Shown here piece by piece: positions 1-5,168 of a stretch of DNA of 5,168 bases. Position 1 is the stretch's first letter, and the number at the start of each line of letters is the position of its first letter. The stretch covers positions 1-5,168 of the forward strand of contig DPSI01000061.1 of the NCBI GenBank assembly GCA_003527165.1, in the 5' to 3' direction. Both the position numbers and the translations under genes were made by a program. The notes under the pieces were generated by a model. That model worked only from the letters and a program-made list of their open reading frames with translations. It searched no databases and was not told where the DNA came from. Source of the DNA: Pseudomonas sp. Its GTDB lineage: Bacteria; Pseudomonadota; Gammaproteobacteria; Pseudomonadales; Pseudomonadaceae.

Positions 1-20
1 AGGTGACCAAGGCCAAGTAA
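1..20 (+). CDS. Possible 3' end of an upstream gene (last five codons and stop)
   Basis: Reading from base 3 gives Val-Thr-Lys-Ala-Lys and a TAA stop at 18-20, followed by non-coding-looking sequence with a possible terminator. In P. aeruginosa, as I recall it, the gene before pdxH encodes an OmpA-family outer-membrane protein, so this could be its tail. Five residues cannot prove coding or identity; both are inferred from gene order. Confidence 0.3.
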
Positions 21-29
21 GGCTTGTTG

Positions 30-67
30 AGCCGGCCGCTACGGGACGCCTCGCTCGGGCTTGTTTT
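30..67 (+). terminator. Weak candidate terminator before pdxH
   Basis: AGCC at 30-33 can pair with GGCT at 58-61, and the pairing extends imperfectly inward across bulges. A T-rich stretch follows (61-67, TTGTTTT). The stem is poor and the loop large, so this is a suggestion resting mainly on its place just after a stop codon. Confidence 0.22.
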
Positions 68-125
68 GCGTTGAATCAAGTGGGGCTCGGTATCAAACCG
101 GTAACTTTAGGCTTCGACTGTTTTC

Positions 126-130
126 AGGGA
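126..130 (+). promoter_or_regulatory. pdxH ribosome binding site
   Basis: AGGGA lies 7 bases before the ATG at 138. An in-frame GTG at 135 directly precedes that ATG, but would leave only 4 bases of spacing. The site therefore favours ATG 138. Confidence 0.65.
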
Positions 131-137
131 ACTTGTG

Positions 138-785
138 ATGAGCCAGACCTTGGCCGATATGCGCCGCGACTACACCCGTGAAGGCCTCAGCGAGGCGAAC
201 GCGCCGGACGAACCTTTCGCACTCTTTCGTCAGTGGTTCAAGGATGCGGTGCAGACGGAGCAGCTCCCGGTGGAGCCGAATGCGATGACCTTGGCCACCG
301 TAGATGCAGGAGGACGTCCGCACTGTCGTGTGCTGTTGCTCAAGGCGCTGGATGATCGCGGCTTCACCTTCTTCAGTAACTATGAAAGCGCCAAGGCCGA
401 ACAGTTGGAGGCTTGTCCGTTTGCAGCGATGACGTTCTTCTGGCCGAGCCTGGAGCGTCAGGTGCGAATCGAGGGGCAGGTCGAGAAGGTCAGCGCTGTG
501 GAGTCGGATGCTTATTATCAGGTGCGCCCGCTGGGTAGTCGTCTGGGCGCCTGGGCTTCGCCGCAGAGCCGGGTGATCCGTGATCGCGCCGAGCTTGAGC
601 GGCTGCTCGCCGAAACCGAGCAGCGCTTTCTGGACCAGGCGCCCCATTGCCCGCCTCATTGGGGGGGGTATCGCTTGCTGCCGGAGCGAATGGAGTTCTG
701 GCAGGGGCGCCCCAGCCGTTTGCATGATCGTCTCAACTACCGGCGCGTCGCCAGCACTTGGCAGCGCGAGCGTCTGGCGCCCTGA
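138..785 (+). CDS. pdxH: Pyridoxamine 5'-phosphate oxidase
   Basis: This cytoplasmic FMN-dependent flavoenzyme oxidises pyridoxine or pyridoxamine 5'-phosphate with O2 to pyridoxal 5'-phosphate, the last step of vitamin B6 synthesis and salvage. The 215 residues match the family length. The split-barrel flavin-binding part runs from about residue 45 to 140 and includes RVLLLK (64-69), FFSNYESAK (78-86), [10 protein letters not shown] (100-109) and LGAWASPQS (136-144). The C-terminal dimerisation and substrate region contains WGG (175-177) and the family signature [14 protein letters not shown] (185-198), and the chain ends in RLAP as in E. coli PdxH. ATG 138 is chosen over GTG 135 on Shine-Dalgarno spacing. 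The WGG codons form a run of eight G (661-668), but the frame is intact. The gene appears monocistronic: the next gene is on the other strand. I see no convincing sigma-70 promoter in 21-125. Confidence 0.97.
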   Translation: MSQTLADMRRDYTREGLSEANAPDEPFALFRQWFKDAVQTEQLPVEPNAMTLATVDAGGRPHCRVLLLKALDDRGFTFFSNYESAKAEQLEACPFAAMTFFWPSLERQVRIEGQVEKVSAVESDAYYQVRPLGSRLGAWASPQSRVIRDRAELERLLAETEQRFLDQAPHCPPHWGGYRLLPERMEFWQGRPSRLHDRLNYRRVASTWQRERLAP

Positions 786-792
786 CGCGCTG

Positions 793-828
793 ACGGCCAT
801 CCGACATTCGGAGCATGACTCCGGCCGT
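793..828. terminator. Structured spacer between convergent genes, possible bidirectional terminator
   Basis: ACGGCC at 793-798 is complementary to GGCCGT at 823-828. Between them are two small, mutually exclusive hairpins: CCGA/TCGG (801-804, 808-811) and CGGAG/CTCCG (809-813, 819-823). The spacer between the stop codons of pdxH and the reverse-strand gene is only 71 bases, so a shared terminator is expected here. There is no T-tract on either strand, so the structure may be a processing or stability element, or incidental. Confidence 0.3.
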
Positions 829-856
829 GGTTAGAAGACAGTCTCTGGCCATGGCA

Positions 857-1093
857 TCATTCCGCGCTGTATCGCTCCAGTTCCCGCTCCAGCCAAGTCT
901 GCAGATCCTTCCGTTTCACGCGAGCGTCTCGTGCCGCAGCGAGCCGTTGCAATGCCCATTCACGCTTCTCCGGATCGTTTCCCGCGAGGGACAACGCCAG
1001 GTCCCGGTCGGCCCAGCGTCTGAATCGAACGAACAGCCAGGCATGGAAAACCAGCCCAGCCAGCGTGATAACAGTGATGATGAAATAGTCCAT
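857..1093 (-). CDS. Small single-span membrane protein of unknown function
   Basis: The 78-residue protein starts with a hydrophobic segment at about residues 3-22 (DYFIITVITLAGLVFHAWLF). An arginine-rich stretch, RFRRWADRD (23-31), follows directly. By the positive-inside rule the N-terminus is outside and the rest is cytoplasmic. Residues 30-78 are charged and probably helical, with LALSLAGNDPEKREWALQRL and a WLERELERY tail. I do not recognise a named domain. It resembles the small hypothetical protein I recall next to pdxH in Pseudomonas (PA1050 region). The in-frame ATG at 1132 would add 13 residues, but has no Shine-Dalgarno site and puts polar residues before the membrane span. ATG 1093 has a weak GAGA about 7 bases upstream and begins at the hydrophobic segment. 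It converges on pdxH and diverges from slyB. The gene is probably real; its function is unknown. Confidence 0.78.
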   Translation of the reverse strand: MDYFIITVITLAGLVFHAWLFVRFRRWADRDLALSLAGNDPEKREWALQRLAAARDARVKRKDLQTWLERELERYSAE

Positions 1094-1133
1094 GGGTAGT
1101 CTCGTGAAACAGCTTGTGCGAGCGACATACATG

Positions 1134-1151
1134 CGAGGCGGGGTCGCCTCG
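1134..1151. repeat. Perfect inverted repeat between divergent genes (7-bp arms, GGGT loop)
   Basis: CGAGGCG (1134-1140) and CGCCTCG (1145-1151) are exact reverse complements around GGGT. The repeat lies 40 bases before the start of the reverse-strand gene and 125 bases before slyB, just upstream of the TAAAGT hexamer. It could be an operator for a dimeric regulator or a leader hairpin of the reverse-strand transcript. No T-tract follows on either strand, so a terminator is unlikely. Confidence 0.45.
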
Positions 1152-1263
1152 GGTAAAGTACGGTCCTGATTGCACGAATGCTGAGTCAGGTCGACGCCGT
1201 TGCCAAGCGTCTTTTCGCCACGGGCGCCTGCTCGATGCGGTCGGGGATGAACATCTGTTTCCC

Positions 1264-1268
1264 AGGAG
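1264..1268 (+). promoter_or_regulatory. slyB ribosome binding site
   Basis: AGGAG lies 8 bases before the ATG at 1277. It decides the start against several upstream in-frame candidates, because the protein from 1277 begins exactly with a lipoprotein signal peptide. Confidence 0.8.
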
Positions 1269-1276
1269 AGTACATC

Positions 1277-1738
1277 ATGCGCAACTCCATTCTCGTTGCT
1301 TCCTTCACCGCTGTGGCTCTGGCCGTAGGCGGCTGTACATCCAACCTCACTGGGGATTCCTATTCCCGCGACGAGGCGCGAACGGTTCAGACCGTTCGTT
1401 ACGGAACCATCGAATCACTGCGTCCGGTCAAGCTCGAGGGTACCAAGACACCGATTGGCAGCGGTGCCGGCGCGGTGGTTGGCGGCATCGCCGGTAGCGG
1501 TGTCGGTGGCGGTCGTGGTAGCGCGGTCGCAGCGGTGATCGGCGCGGTGGCTGGCGGTATGCTGGGCGCGGCGGCGGAAGAGGGCGTCACCCGCGCGCAG
1601 GGCGTCGAGATCACTGTGCGGGAGGACGACGGCAACATGCGCGCCTATGTCCAGGAGGTCGAGCCGAATCAAGTCTTTCGTGTCGGCCAGCGCGTACGCA
1701 TCATGACCGTCAATGGCACCAGTCGCATTGCACCTTGA
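1277..1738 (+). CDS. slyB: SlyB-type glycine-zipper outer-membrane lipoprotein
   Basis: The 153-residue product begins with a lipoprotein signal peptide. After MRNS comes a hydrophobic stretch ending in the lipobox VGGC, with lipidated Cys20. Residue 21 is Thr rather than Asp, which favours export to the outer membrane. Residues 26-52 (GDSYSRDEARTVQTVRYGTI, then RPV) closely match E. coli SlyB. Next comes a glycine-zipper region (about 61-99; 17-kDa antigen/2TM type), with small residues spaced for helix packing. The C-terminal domain has QGVEITVREDDGN (108-120) and VGQRVRI (136-142), as in SlyB. Length equals that of the E. coli protein (155). In enterobacteria slyB belongs to the PhoPQ low-magnesium regulon and helps protect the outer membrane under stress; that role is known of the family, and I see no clear PhoP box here. 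A terminator separates it from the antiporter operon, so it is probably transcribed alone. Confidence 0.93.
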   Translation: MRNSILVASFTAVALAVGGCTSNLTGDSYSRDEARTVQTVRYGTIESLRPVKLEGTKTPIGSGAGAVVGGIAGSGVGGGRGSAVAAVIGAVAGGMLGAAAEEGVTRAQGVEITVREDDGNMRAYVQEVEPNQVFRVGQRVRIMTVNGTSRIAP

Positions 1739-1763
1739 TGGTGACCGACTTGGTGGGCCGGCA

Positions 1764-1868
1764 ATGAACCACCGTGATGCGGGAGTTCGCGTTGCCTGTC
1801 ATGGTTGTCATGAGTACGTGCAGGCAGGTGGTTGCACCCGCTGTGTAATGAGGAAGGGCGTGGCCTGA
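1764..1868 (+). CDS. Speculative 34-residue cysteine-rich micro-ORF
   Basis: The ORF from ATG 1764 to TGA 1866-1868 encodes two CxxC pairs in the order CHGC (residues 12-15) and CTRC (24-27), a spacing that resembles a zinc-ribbon knuckle. Evidence against it is real: the only upstream purine-rich site is GGTGG (1752-1756), third-position GC is near half rather than the strong GC bias of the neighbours, and its last codons lie inside the predicted slyB terminator stem. Two of the cysteines come from a repeated TGTCAT hexamer. I know no family for it. It is more likely chance than a gene. Confidence 0.13.
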   Translation: MNHRDAGVRVACHGCHEYVQAGGCTRCVMRKGVA

Positions 1869-1909
1869 ATACCGTTTGTCACGGTCGTTGGGCTGCGCCT
1901 TTTGTTTTT
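1854..1909 (+). terminator. Rho-independent terminator after slyB
   Basis: AAGGGCGTGGCC (1854-1865) pairs with GGCTGCGCCTT (1891-1901), with one bulged G and two G-U pairs. An inner perfect hairpin, ACCGT/ACGGT (1871-1875, 1881-1885), closes on a 5-base loop. The 3' arm runs directly into TTTTGTTTTT (1900-1909). The element ends 137 bases before mrpA and 171 bases after the slyB stop. It should insulate the antiporter operon from slyB transcription. A long, partly open stem is the main weakness. Confidence 0.6.
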
Positions 1910-2004
1910 CGAAATACTTGAATTCATGACGTTGCTGCGATCGGTATGGATAATCGGCGCACGCCGCCATGCCTGTTCGGGATGAGATACGGTCGACCTA
2001 GGGA

Positions 2005-2010
2005 TATAAC
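2005..2010 (+). promoter_or_regulatory. Candidate -10 box of the mrp operon promoter
   Basis: TATAAC matches five of six positions of the sigma-70 -10 consensus. It would place the transcription start near 2017, about 30 bases before the mrpA ATG. The region 16-18 bases upstream (about 1981-1988) has no good -35 match, so the promoter may be weak or activator-dependent. GATAAT at 1949-1954 is an alternative -10, likewise without a good -35. Confidence 0.35.
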
Positions 2011-2011
2011 T

Positions 2012-2029
2012 GCCGTGCGCGTGCGCGGC
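2012..2029 (+). repeat. Hairpin in the mrpA leader, next to the ribosome site
   Basis: GCCGTGC (2012-2018) pairs with GCGCGGC (2023-2029), using one G-U pair, around a GCGT loop. It ends two bases before the mrpA Shine-Dalgarno sequence. If transcription starts upstream of 2012, it would form at the 5' end of the message. If it starts at 2017, only part would be transcribed. Confidence 0.35.
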
Positions 2030-2031
2030 TC

Positions 2032-2037
2032 AAGGGG
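2032..2037 (+). promoter_or_regulatory. mrpA ribosome binding site
   Basis: AAGGGG lies 9 bases before ATG 2047, but only 3 bases before the in-frame TTG at 2041. It therefore selects ATG 2047 as the mrpA start. Confidence 0.65.
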
Positions 2038-2046
2038 TTTTTGCTC

Positions 2047-4839
2047 ATGGCGCTTGCGCTGATCATCGCTTTGCCATTTCTAGGGATTTGTCTGCCGCTG
2101 CTGTTCGAGCGTTTCGGCAGATCCGCCTGTGCATTCGGCGCCGGGTTGGCCCCCTTGCTGGCGCTGGTACTGCTGTTATCCAAGCGTGCCGCCGTGTTTG
2201 GCGGCGAAACGGAAGTGCTGACGCTGTCCTGGCTCCCCGAGTTGGGGGTGAACCTCAGCCTCAGGCTCGACGGTCTGGGTTTCCTGTTTGCGTTGCTGAT
2301 TCTCGGAATCGGCCTGCTGGTCATCCTGTACGCGCGCTATTACCTCTCGAAAAGCGAGCCGATGGGGCGCTTCTTCAGCTTTTTCCTGCTGTTCATGGCC
2401 GCCATGCTCGGCGTGGTGTTGGCGGAAAATCTTCTTCTGATGTTGATGTTCTGGGAGCTGACCAGCCTCTCTTCGTTTTTGCTGATCGGCTTCTGGAACC
2501 ACCGCTCCGATGCCCGCCAGGGTGCCCGGATGGCCCTCGCCGTGACAGGCGGTGGCGGGCTCGCGTTGTTGGCCGGCATCCTGTTGATTGGCCATATCGT
2601 CGGCAGCTACGAGCTGAGTGCGGTGCTCGCATCCGGTGATCTGATCCGGGCCAATGCGCTGTATCCGCTGACGTTGATCCTGATCCTGCTCGGCGTGTTC
2701 ACCAAGTCGGCACAGTTTCCGTTTCACTTCTGGCTGCCACAGGCGATGGCGGCGCCCACCCCGGTATCGGCGTTTCTGCACTCGGCGACCATGGTCAAAG
2801 CCGGCGTGTTTCTCCTGGCGCGCTTGTATCCGGCGCTTTCGGATTCGGAGTGGTGGTTCTATCTGGTTAGCCTGACGGGGCTGGCGACATTGTTGATCGG
2901 TGCGGTGATGGCGCTGTTTCAGCACGATCTCAAGGGATTGCTGGCGTACTCGACCATCAGCCATCTGGGTCTGATTACGCTGCTGTTCGGCCTCGATTCG
3001 CGTCTGGGACCGGTGGCGGCGATCTTTCACATCATCAATCACGCGACGTTCAAGGCCTCGTTGTTCATGGCTGCCGGAATCATCGATCACGAGACCGGGA
3101 CACGTGACATGCGGCGTATCAACGGCATGCTGAAATACATGCCGCACACGGCGGCGCTGGCGATGGTCGCGTCACTGGCGATGGCAGGGGTGCCGCTGCT
3201 CAACGGCTTCCTGAGCAAGGAAATGTTCTTTGCCGAGACCCTCGATCAGCACCTGCTGGGCAGCTTCTACTGGACCATTCCAGCCCTGGCGACCCTGGCG
3301 AGCGCCTTTTCGGTTGCCTACTCTCTGCGCTTCGTACATGACGTCTTTTTCAACGGCGAGCCGATCGACCTGCCGAAATATCCACCGCACGAGCCGGCGC
3401 GGTACATGAAGATTCCAGTCGAAATTCTGGTCCTGCTCTGTCTGCTGGTCGGCACGTTGCCTGCCTATACCGTGGCGCCGCTGTTGGCCGCCGCGGTTGC
3501 CGGTAGCTTGGGCGGTGATGTGCCCGAATACAGCCTGGCGATATGGCACGGCTTCAACCTGCCTCTGGCAATGAGCTTCGTTGCTCTGGGGGGCGGTCTG
3601 CTAATTTATTCACTGCGTAAATGGGCGTTTCGCTGGTACGAAGGGCTCCCGCGGGTCGATTCCCTGCAGGTCTTCGCAGGCGTGGTCAGTGGTATTGCCG
3701 GAACGGCGCGCTGGTTGACCGAGCGCATGGAGAACGGTTCGCTGCAGCGCTATCTTGCGCTTATGCTGCTCAGCTCGCTGCTGCTGGTGGTGTACGCTCT
3801 GACGCCTCTGCAGGCGTTGCGTGGGCCTGTGCCGTTGACCCCGTTGGATAGCATCACTGTGTTCGGGCTGGCGATTCTCGGTCTGGCCTCGGTGGCAACG
3901 GTGATCTTTCACCGCAGGCGCCTCGTGGCGTTGATGGTCCTGAGCGTGGTCGGGCTGATGGTTGCCTTGGCGTTCGCCCGCTTCTCGGCACCGGATCTGG
4001 CCTTGACGCAGCTCTCGGTAGAGGTCGTAACCATCATTCTGCTGATCCTGGCGCTGTTCTTCATGCCTGACCGGACACCGGTCGAATCGAGCAGCCTGCG
4101 CAGTTTCCGCGATCTGATTCTCGCCAGCACCTTCGGCACGATGGTCGCCCTGCTTGCATACGCGGTGTTGACGCGTCCCTATGACAGCATTGCCTCGTTC
4201 TTCCTCGAAAACAGCCTGCCTGGCGGCGGTGGAACCAACGTAGTCAACGTGATTCTGGTGGACTTCCGCGGTTTCGATACGCTTGGCGAAATTGCCGTAC
4301 TGGCCATCGCCGCGGTTGGCATCTACGGCCTGCTTTACAGGCTGCCTTTGCCGCATCCGATTCGCGACTATGGAGGCCGACTATGGTCGACTGACCGGCA
4401 CCCTATGGTGCTGGATACCCTGTCGCGCGTGCTGTTACCGATGGCGTTGCTGGTTTCGGTGTTTATCTTCCTACGCGGCCACAATTTGCCGGGCGGTGGT
4501 TTCATCGCCGGCCTGATCACTGCGGTCGCGCTGATCTTGCAGTACATCTCGCATGGAGTGGTCTGGGCGCAGCAACGCCAGCCGTTCAATTATCACAGCG
4601 TGGCGGGGCTCGGTGTGCTGATCGCGGGCCTGACCGGGCTCGGCAGCTGGCTGTTCGGTCGGCCGTTCCTGACCTCGGCCTTCAGTCATTTCCATCTTCC
4701 GCTGATTGGCGAGTTCGAGTTGGCAACCGCGATGTTGTTTGATCTTGGCGTGTATCTAGCGGTAGTAGGAGCAACCCTGCTGATTCTTTCCAACCTCGGT
4801 CATGTCAGCCAGGACGAGTCGTGCAAGGAGGTGCTTTGA
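2047..4839 (+). CDS. mrpA: Mrp/Sha/Pha monovalent cation/H+ antiporter, fused subunit A-B
   Basis: This 930-residue polytopic inner-membrane protein (also called ShaA or PhaAB) is the largest subunit of the multisubunit Na+(K+)/H+ antiporter. Residues about 65-415 are the proton-translocating antiporter domain shared with NuoL/ND5. It shows [10 protein letters not shown] with Glu137, [13 protein letters not shown] (219-231) with Lys220, [10 protein letters not shown] with Lys251, [10 protein letters not shown] (327-336) and GFLSKE with Lys391; these acidic, Lys and His residues form the ion path in the family. Residues about 600-675 are MbhD-like, with [14 protein letters not shown] and Glu659. 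About 690-770 is MbhE-like, with [11 protein letters not shown] (738-748; Asp739, Arg741, Asp744, Glu748). From about 780 to 918 is an MrpB domain with [14 protein letters not shown] (810-823). In Bacillus MrpB is a separate protein; this fusion is typical of Pseudomonas and Rhizobium-type operons. ATG 2047 is preferred to TTG 2041 on ribosome-site spacing. The stop overlaps the mrpC start. No frameshift or missing key motif is visible. Confidence 0.96.
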   Translation: MALALIIALPFLGICLPLLFERFGRSACAFGAGLAPLLALVLLLSKRAAVFGGETEVLTLSWLPELGVNLSLRLDGLGFLFALLILGIGLLVILYARYYLSKSEPMGRFFSFFLLFMAAMLGVVLAENLLLMLMFWELTSLSSFLLIGFWNHRSDARQGARMALAVTGGGGLALLAGILLIGHIVGSYELSAVLASGDLIRANALYPLTLILILLGVFTKSAQFPFHFWLPQAMAAPTPVSAFLHSATMVKAGVFLLARLYPALSDSEWWFYLVSLTGLATLLIGAVMALFQHDLKGLLAYSTISHLGLITLLFGLDSRLGPVAAIFHIINHATFKASLFMAAGIIDHETGTRDMRRINGMLKYMPHTAALAMVASLAMAGVPLLNGFLSKEMFFAETLDQHLLGSFYWTIPALATLASAFSVAYSLRFVHDVFFNGEPIDLPKYPPHEPARYMKIPVEILVLLCLLVGTLPAYTVAPLLAAAVAGSLGGDVPEYSLAIWHGFNLPLAMSFVALGGGLLIYSLRKWAFRWYEGLPRVDSLQVFAGVVSGIAGTARWLTERMENGSLQRYLALMLLSSLLLVVYALTPLQALRGPVPLTPLDSITVFGLAILGLASVATVIFHRRRLVALMVLSVVGLMVALAFARFSAPDLALTQLSVEVVTIILLILALFFMPDRTPVESSSLRSFRDLILASTFGTMVALLAYAVLTRPYDSIASFFLENSLPGGGGTNVVNVILVDFRGFDTLGEIAVLAIAAVGIYGLLYRLPLPHPIRDYGGRLWSTDRHPMVLDTLSRVLLPMALLVSVFIFLRGHNLPGGGFIAGLITAVALILQYISHGVVWAQQRQPFNYHSVAGLGVLIAGLTGLGSWLFGRPFLTSAFSHFHLPLIGEFELATAMLFDLGVYLAVVGATLLILSNLGHVSQDESCKEVL
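4825..4833 (+). promoter_or_regulatory. Strong mrpC ribosome binding site inside the end of mrpA
   Basis: AAGGAGGTG is a near-complete match to the anti-Shine-Dalgarno sequence, with the AGGAGG core 7 bases before ATG 4839. It encodes part of the mrpA C-terminus (Lys-Glu-Val) and rules out the in-frame GTG at 4821 as the mrpC start. Confidence 0.85.
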
Positions 4840-5168
4840 TGGAGATTGTCTTCGCGGTCACGCTTGGCGTGATGATGGCCAGTGGTGTTTATCTGTTGCT
4901 GCGGGCCCGGATATTCCCGGTGGTCATGGGGCTGACTTTGATTTCCTACGCGGTGAACCTGTTCATCTTTGCCATGGGCCGCCTCGCGACCGGGGTTCCG
5001 GCCATTATCGGTGAAAGAGCCGAGTACGGTGATCCTCTGCCGCAGGCACTGGTTCTGACTGCCATCGTTATCGGTTTCGCAATGACGGCGTTTGTAGTGG
5101 TGTTGGCGCTTCGCGGCCTCGGCGAACTGCGTACCGATCACGTTGATGGTCGGGAGCCGCGCGAATGA
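4839..5168 (+). CDS. mrpC: Mrp/Sha antiporter subunit C (NuoK-like)
   Basis: The 109-residue inner-membrane protein is homologous to NuoK of complex I and is a small core subunit of the Mrp Na+(K+)/H+ antiporter. It has three predicted membrane helices: about residues 3-22, 28-47 and 68-92. The middle helix carries GLTLISYAVNLFIF (31-44), the usual NuoK/MrpC pattern. The third starts at the family signature DPLPQALVLTAIVIGFAMTA (65-84). A charged tail (97-109) should lie in the cytoplasm. The start at ATG 4839 shares one base with the mrpA stop (TGATG) and has a strong Shine-Dalgarno site, so it is probably translationally coupled. Its own TGA overlaps the presumed mrpD start. Length is normal for the family. 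Confidence 0.95.
   Translation: MEIVFAVTLGVMMASGVYLLLRARIFPVVMGLTLISYAVNLFIFAMGRLATGVPAIIGERAEYGDPLPQALVLTAIVIGFAMTAFVVVLALRGLGELRTDHVDGREPRE
5152..5156 (+). promoter_or_regulatory. Presumed mrpD ribosome binding site
   Basis: GGGAG lies 8 bases before the ATG at 5165, inside the 3' end of mrpC. This suits a coupled mrpD start. Confidence 0.5.
5165..5168 (+). CDS. mrpD: First codon of the next operon gene, presumably mrpD (cut off)
   Basis: ATGA at 5165-5168 overlaps the mrpC stop. This 4-base start-stop overlap is common in mrp operons, where mrpD (a second NuoL/M/N-like antiporter subunit) follows mrpC. A Shine-Dalgarno sequence is present at 5152-5156. Identity is inferred from conserved gene order only; no residues beyond Met are visible. 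Confidence 0.5.

Larger units (their letters stand above)
1094..1276. other. Divergent spacer between the small membrane-protein gene and slyB
   Basis: This 183-base spacer must hold the promoters of both divergent genes. It contains a perfect inverted repeat (1134-1151) and a TAAAGT hexamer (1154-1159) resembling a -10 box on the + strand, but without a matching -35 at 16-18 bases. I found no tandem PhoP-box-like repeat. The slyB frame stays open upstream to about 1178, but there is no signal-like sequence or good ribosome site there, so I treat it as leader. Confidence 0.5.
1739..2046. other. 308-base spacer between slyB and the mrp operon
   Basis: This stretch has no recognised gene. In order it holds a speculative cysteine-rich micro-ORF (1764-1868), a likely slyB terminator (1854-1909), an AT-richer patch (1900-1930), a short inverted repeat CGGCG/CGCCG (1955-1959, 1962-1966), the 8-base palindrome GGTCGACC (1991-1998), and a candidate -10 box and leader hairpin for mrpA (2005-2029). 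Base composition is less GC-biased than in the flanking genes, as expected for non-coding sequence. Confidence 0.6.

Noticed and set aside
88..100. Small inverted repeat CGGT/ACCG upstream of pdxH as an operator or riboswitch
   Set aside because: The arms are only 4 bp, which is expected by chance, and no larger structured element surrounds them.
815..1099. + strand frame across 815-1099
   Set aside because: It lies antisense to the more convincing reverse-strand membrane protein and shows no hydrophobic segment, motif or ribosome site.
1094..1132. 13-residue N-terminal extension of the reverse-strand small protein from ATG 1132
   Set aside because: There is no Shine-Dalgarno site before 1132, and the added residues are polar and not continuous with the membrane segment that begins at the second start.
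1178..1276. 33-residue N-terminal extension of SlyB
   Set aside because: The extension is not signal-like and would bury the lipoprotein signal peptide. ATG 1277 has a good AGGAG at 8 bases.
1710..1970. Reverse-strand frame of 86 codons in the slyB-mrpA spacer
   Set aside because: It crosses the slyB terminator and the end of slyB, has no recognisable domain and a composition typical of non-coding sequence.
1946..2062. 38-codon + strand frame overlapping the mrpA start, as a possible leader peptide
   Set aside because: There is no Shine-Dalgarno sequence before ATG 1946, the product is arginine-rich in the manner of random GC-rich sequence, and the candidate -10 box at 2005 lies inside it.
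2176..3147. Long reverse-strand reading frame of 323 codons opposite mrpA
   Set aside because: It is antisense to strongly conserved antiporter motifs. Its Gln/Arg/His-rich composition is the usual shadow of a hydrophobic GC-rich gene, and it lacks any recognisable domain.
3610..4356. Reverse-strand reading frame of 248 codons opposite the mrpA C-terminal half
   Set aside because: It has the same antisense-shadow composition (Arg/Gln/His-rich), no ribosome site that I can see, and lies opposite confident MbhD/MbhE-like sequence.

Overview
The window looks like ordinary chromosomal DNA from a Pseudomonas-type gammaproteobacterium. It is GC-rich, and codon third positions in the clear genes favour G and C. 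The gene order (pdxH, a small membrane-protein gene, slyB, then a Mrp/Sha antiporter operon with a fused A-B subunit) matches my recollection of the P. aeruginosa PA1048-PA1059 neighbourhood. Species cannot be fixed from the sequence alone; the stutzeri group is a guess.

Layout. Bases 1-20 look like the last codons of an upstream gene. pdxH (138-785, +) encodes pyridoxamine 5'-phosphate oxidase. It converges on a 78-residue single-span membrane protein of unknown function (857-1093, -). A 183-base divergent spacer (1094-1276) with a perfect inverted repeat separates that gene from slyB (1277-1738, +), a glycine-zipper outer-membrane lipoprotein. A 308-base spacer (1739-2046) carries a likely rho-independent terminator for slyB, a speculative cysteine-rich micro-ORF, and a candidate -10 element plus leader hairpin for the next operon.

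From 2047 to the end is the start of the Mrp/Sha/Pha multisubunit Na+(K+)/H+ antiporter operon. mrpA (2047-4839) encodes a 930-residue protein that joins the MrpA antiporter-like body, its MbhD/MbhE-type C-terminal part and an MrpB domain in one chain. mrpC (4839-5168) overlaps it by one base in a TGATG junction. The window ends on an ATGA junction that should be the first codon of mrpD. Close coupling and good Shine-Dalgarno sites suggest translationally coupled expression of membrane subunits that assemble into one complex. This complex exchanges cytoplasmic monovalent cations for protons and supports alkaline pH and salt tolerance.

The clear genes are all known families or conserved small proteins. 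I see no RNA gene, insertion sequence, CRISPR array or phage remnant, and no convincing undescribed system. The points worth a second look are in the two spacers, in the small reverse-strand protein and in a run of eight G in pdxH.
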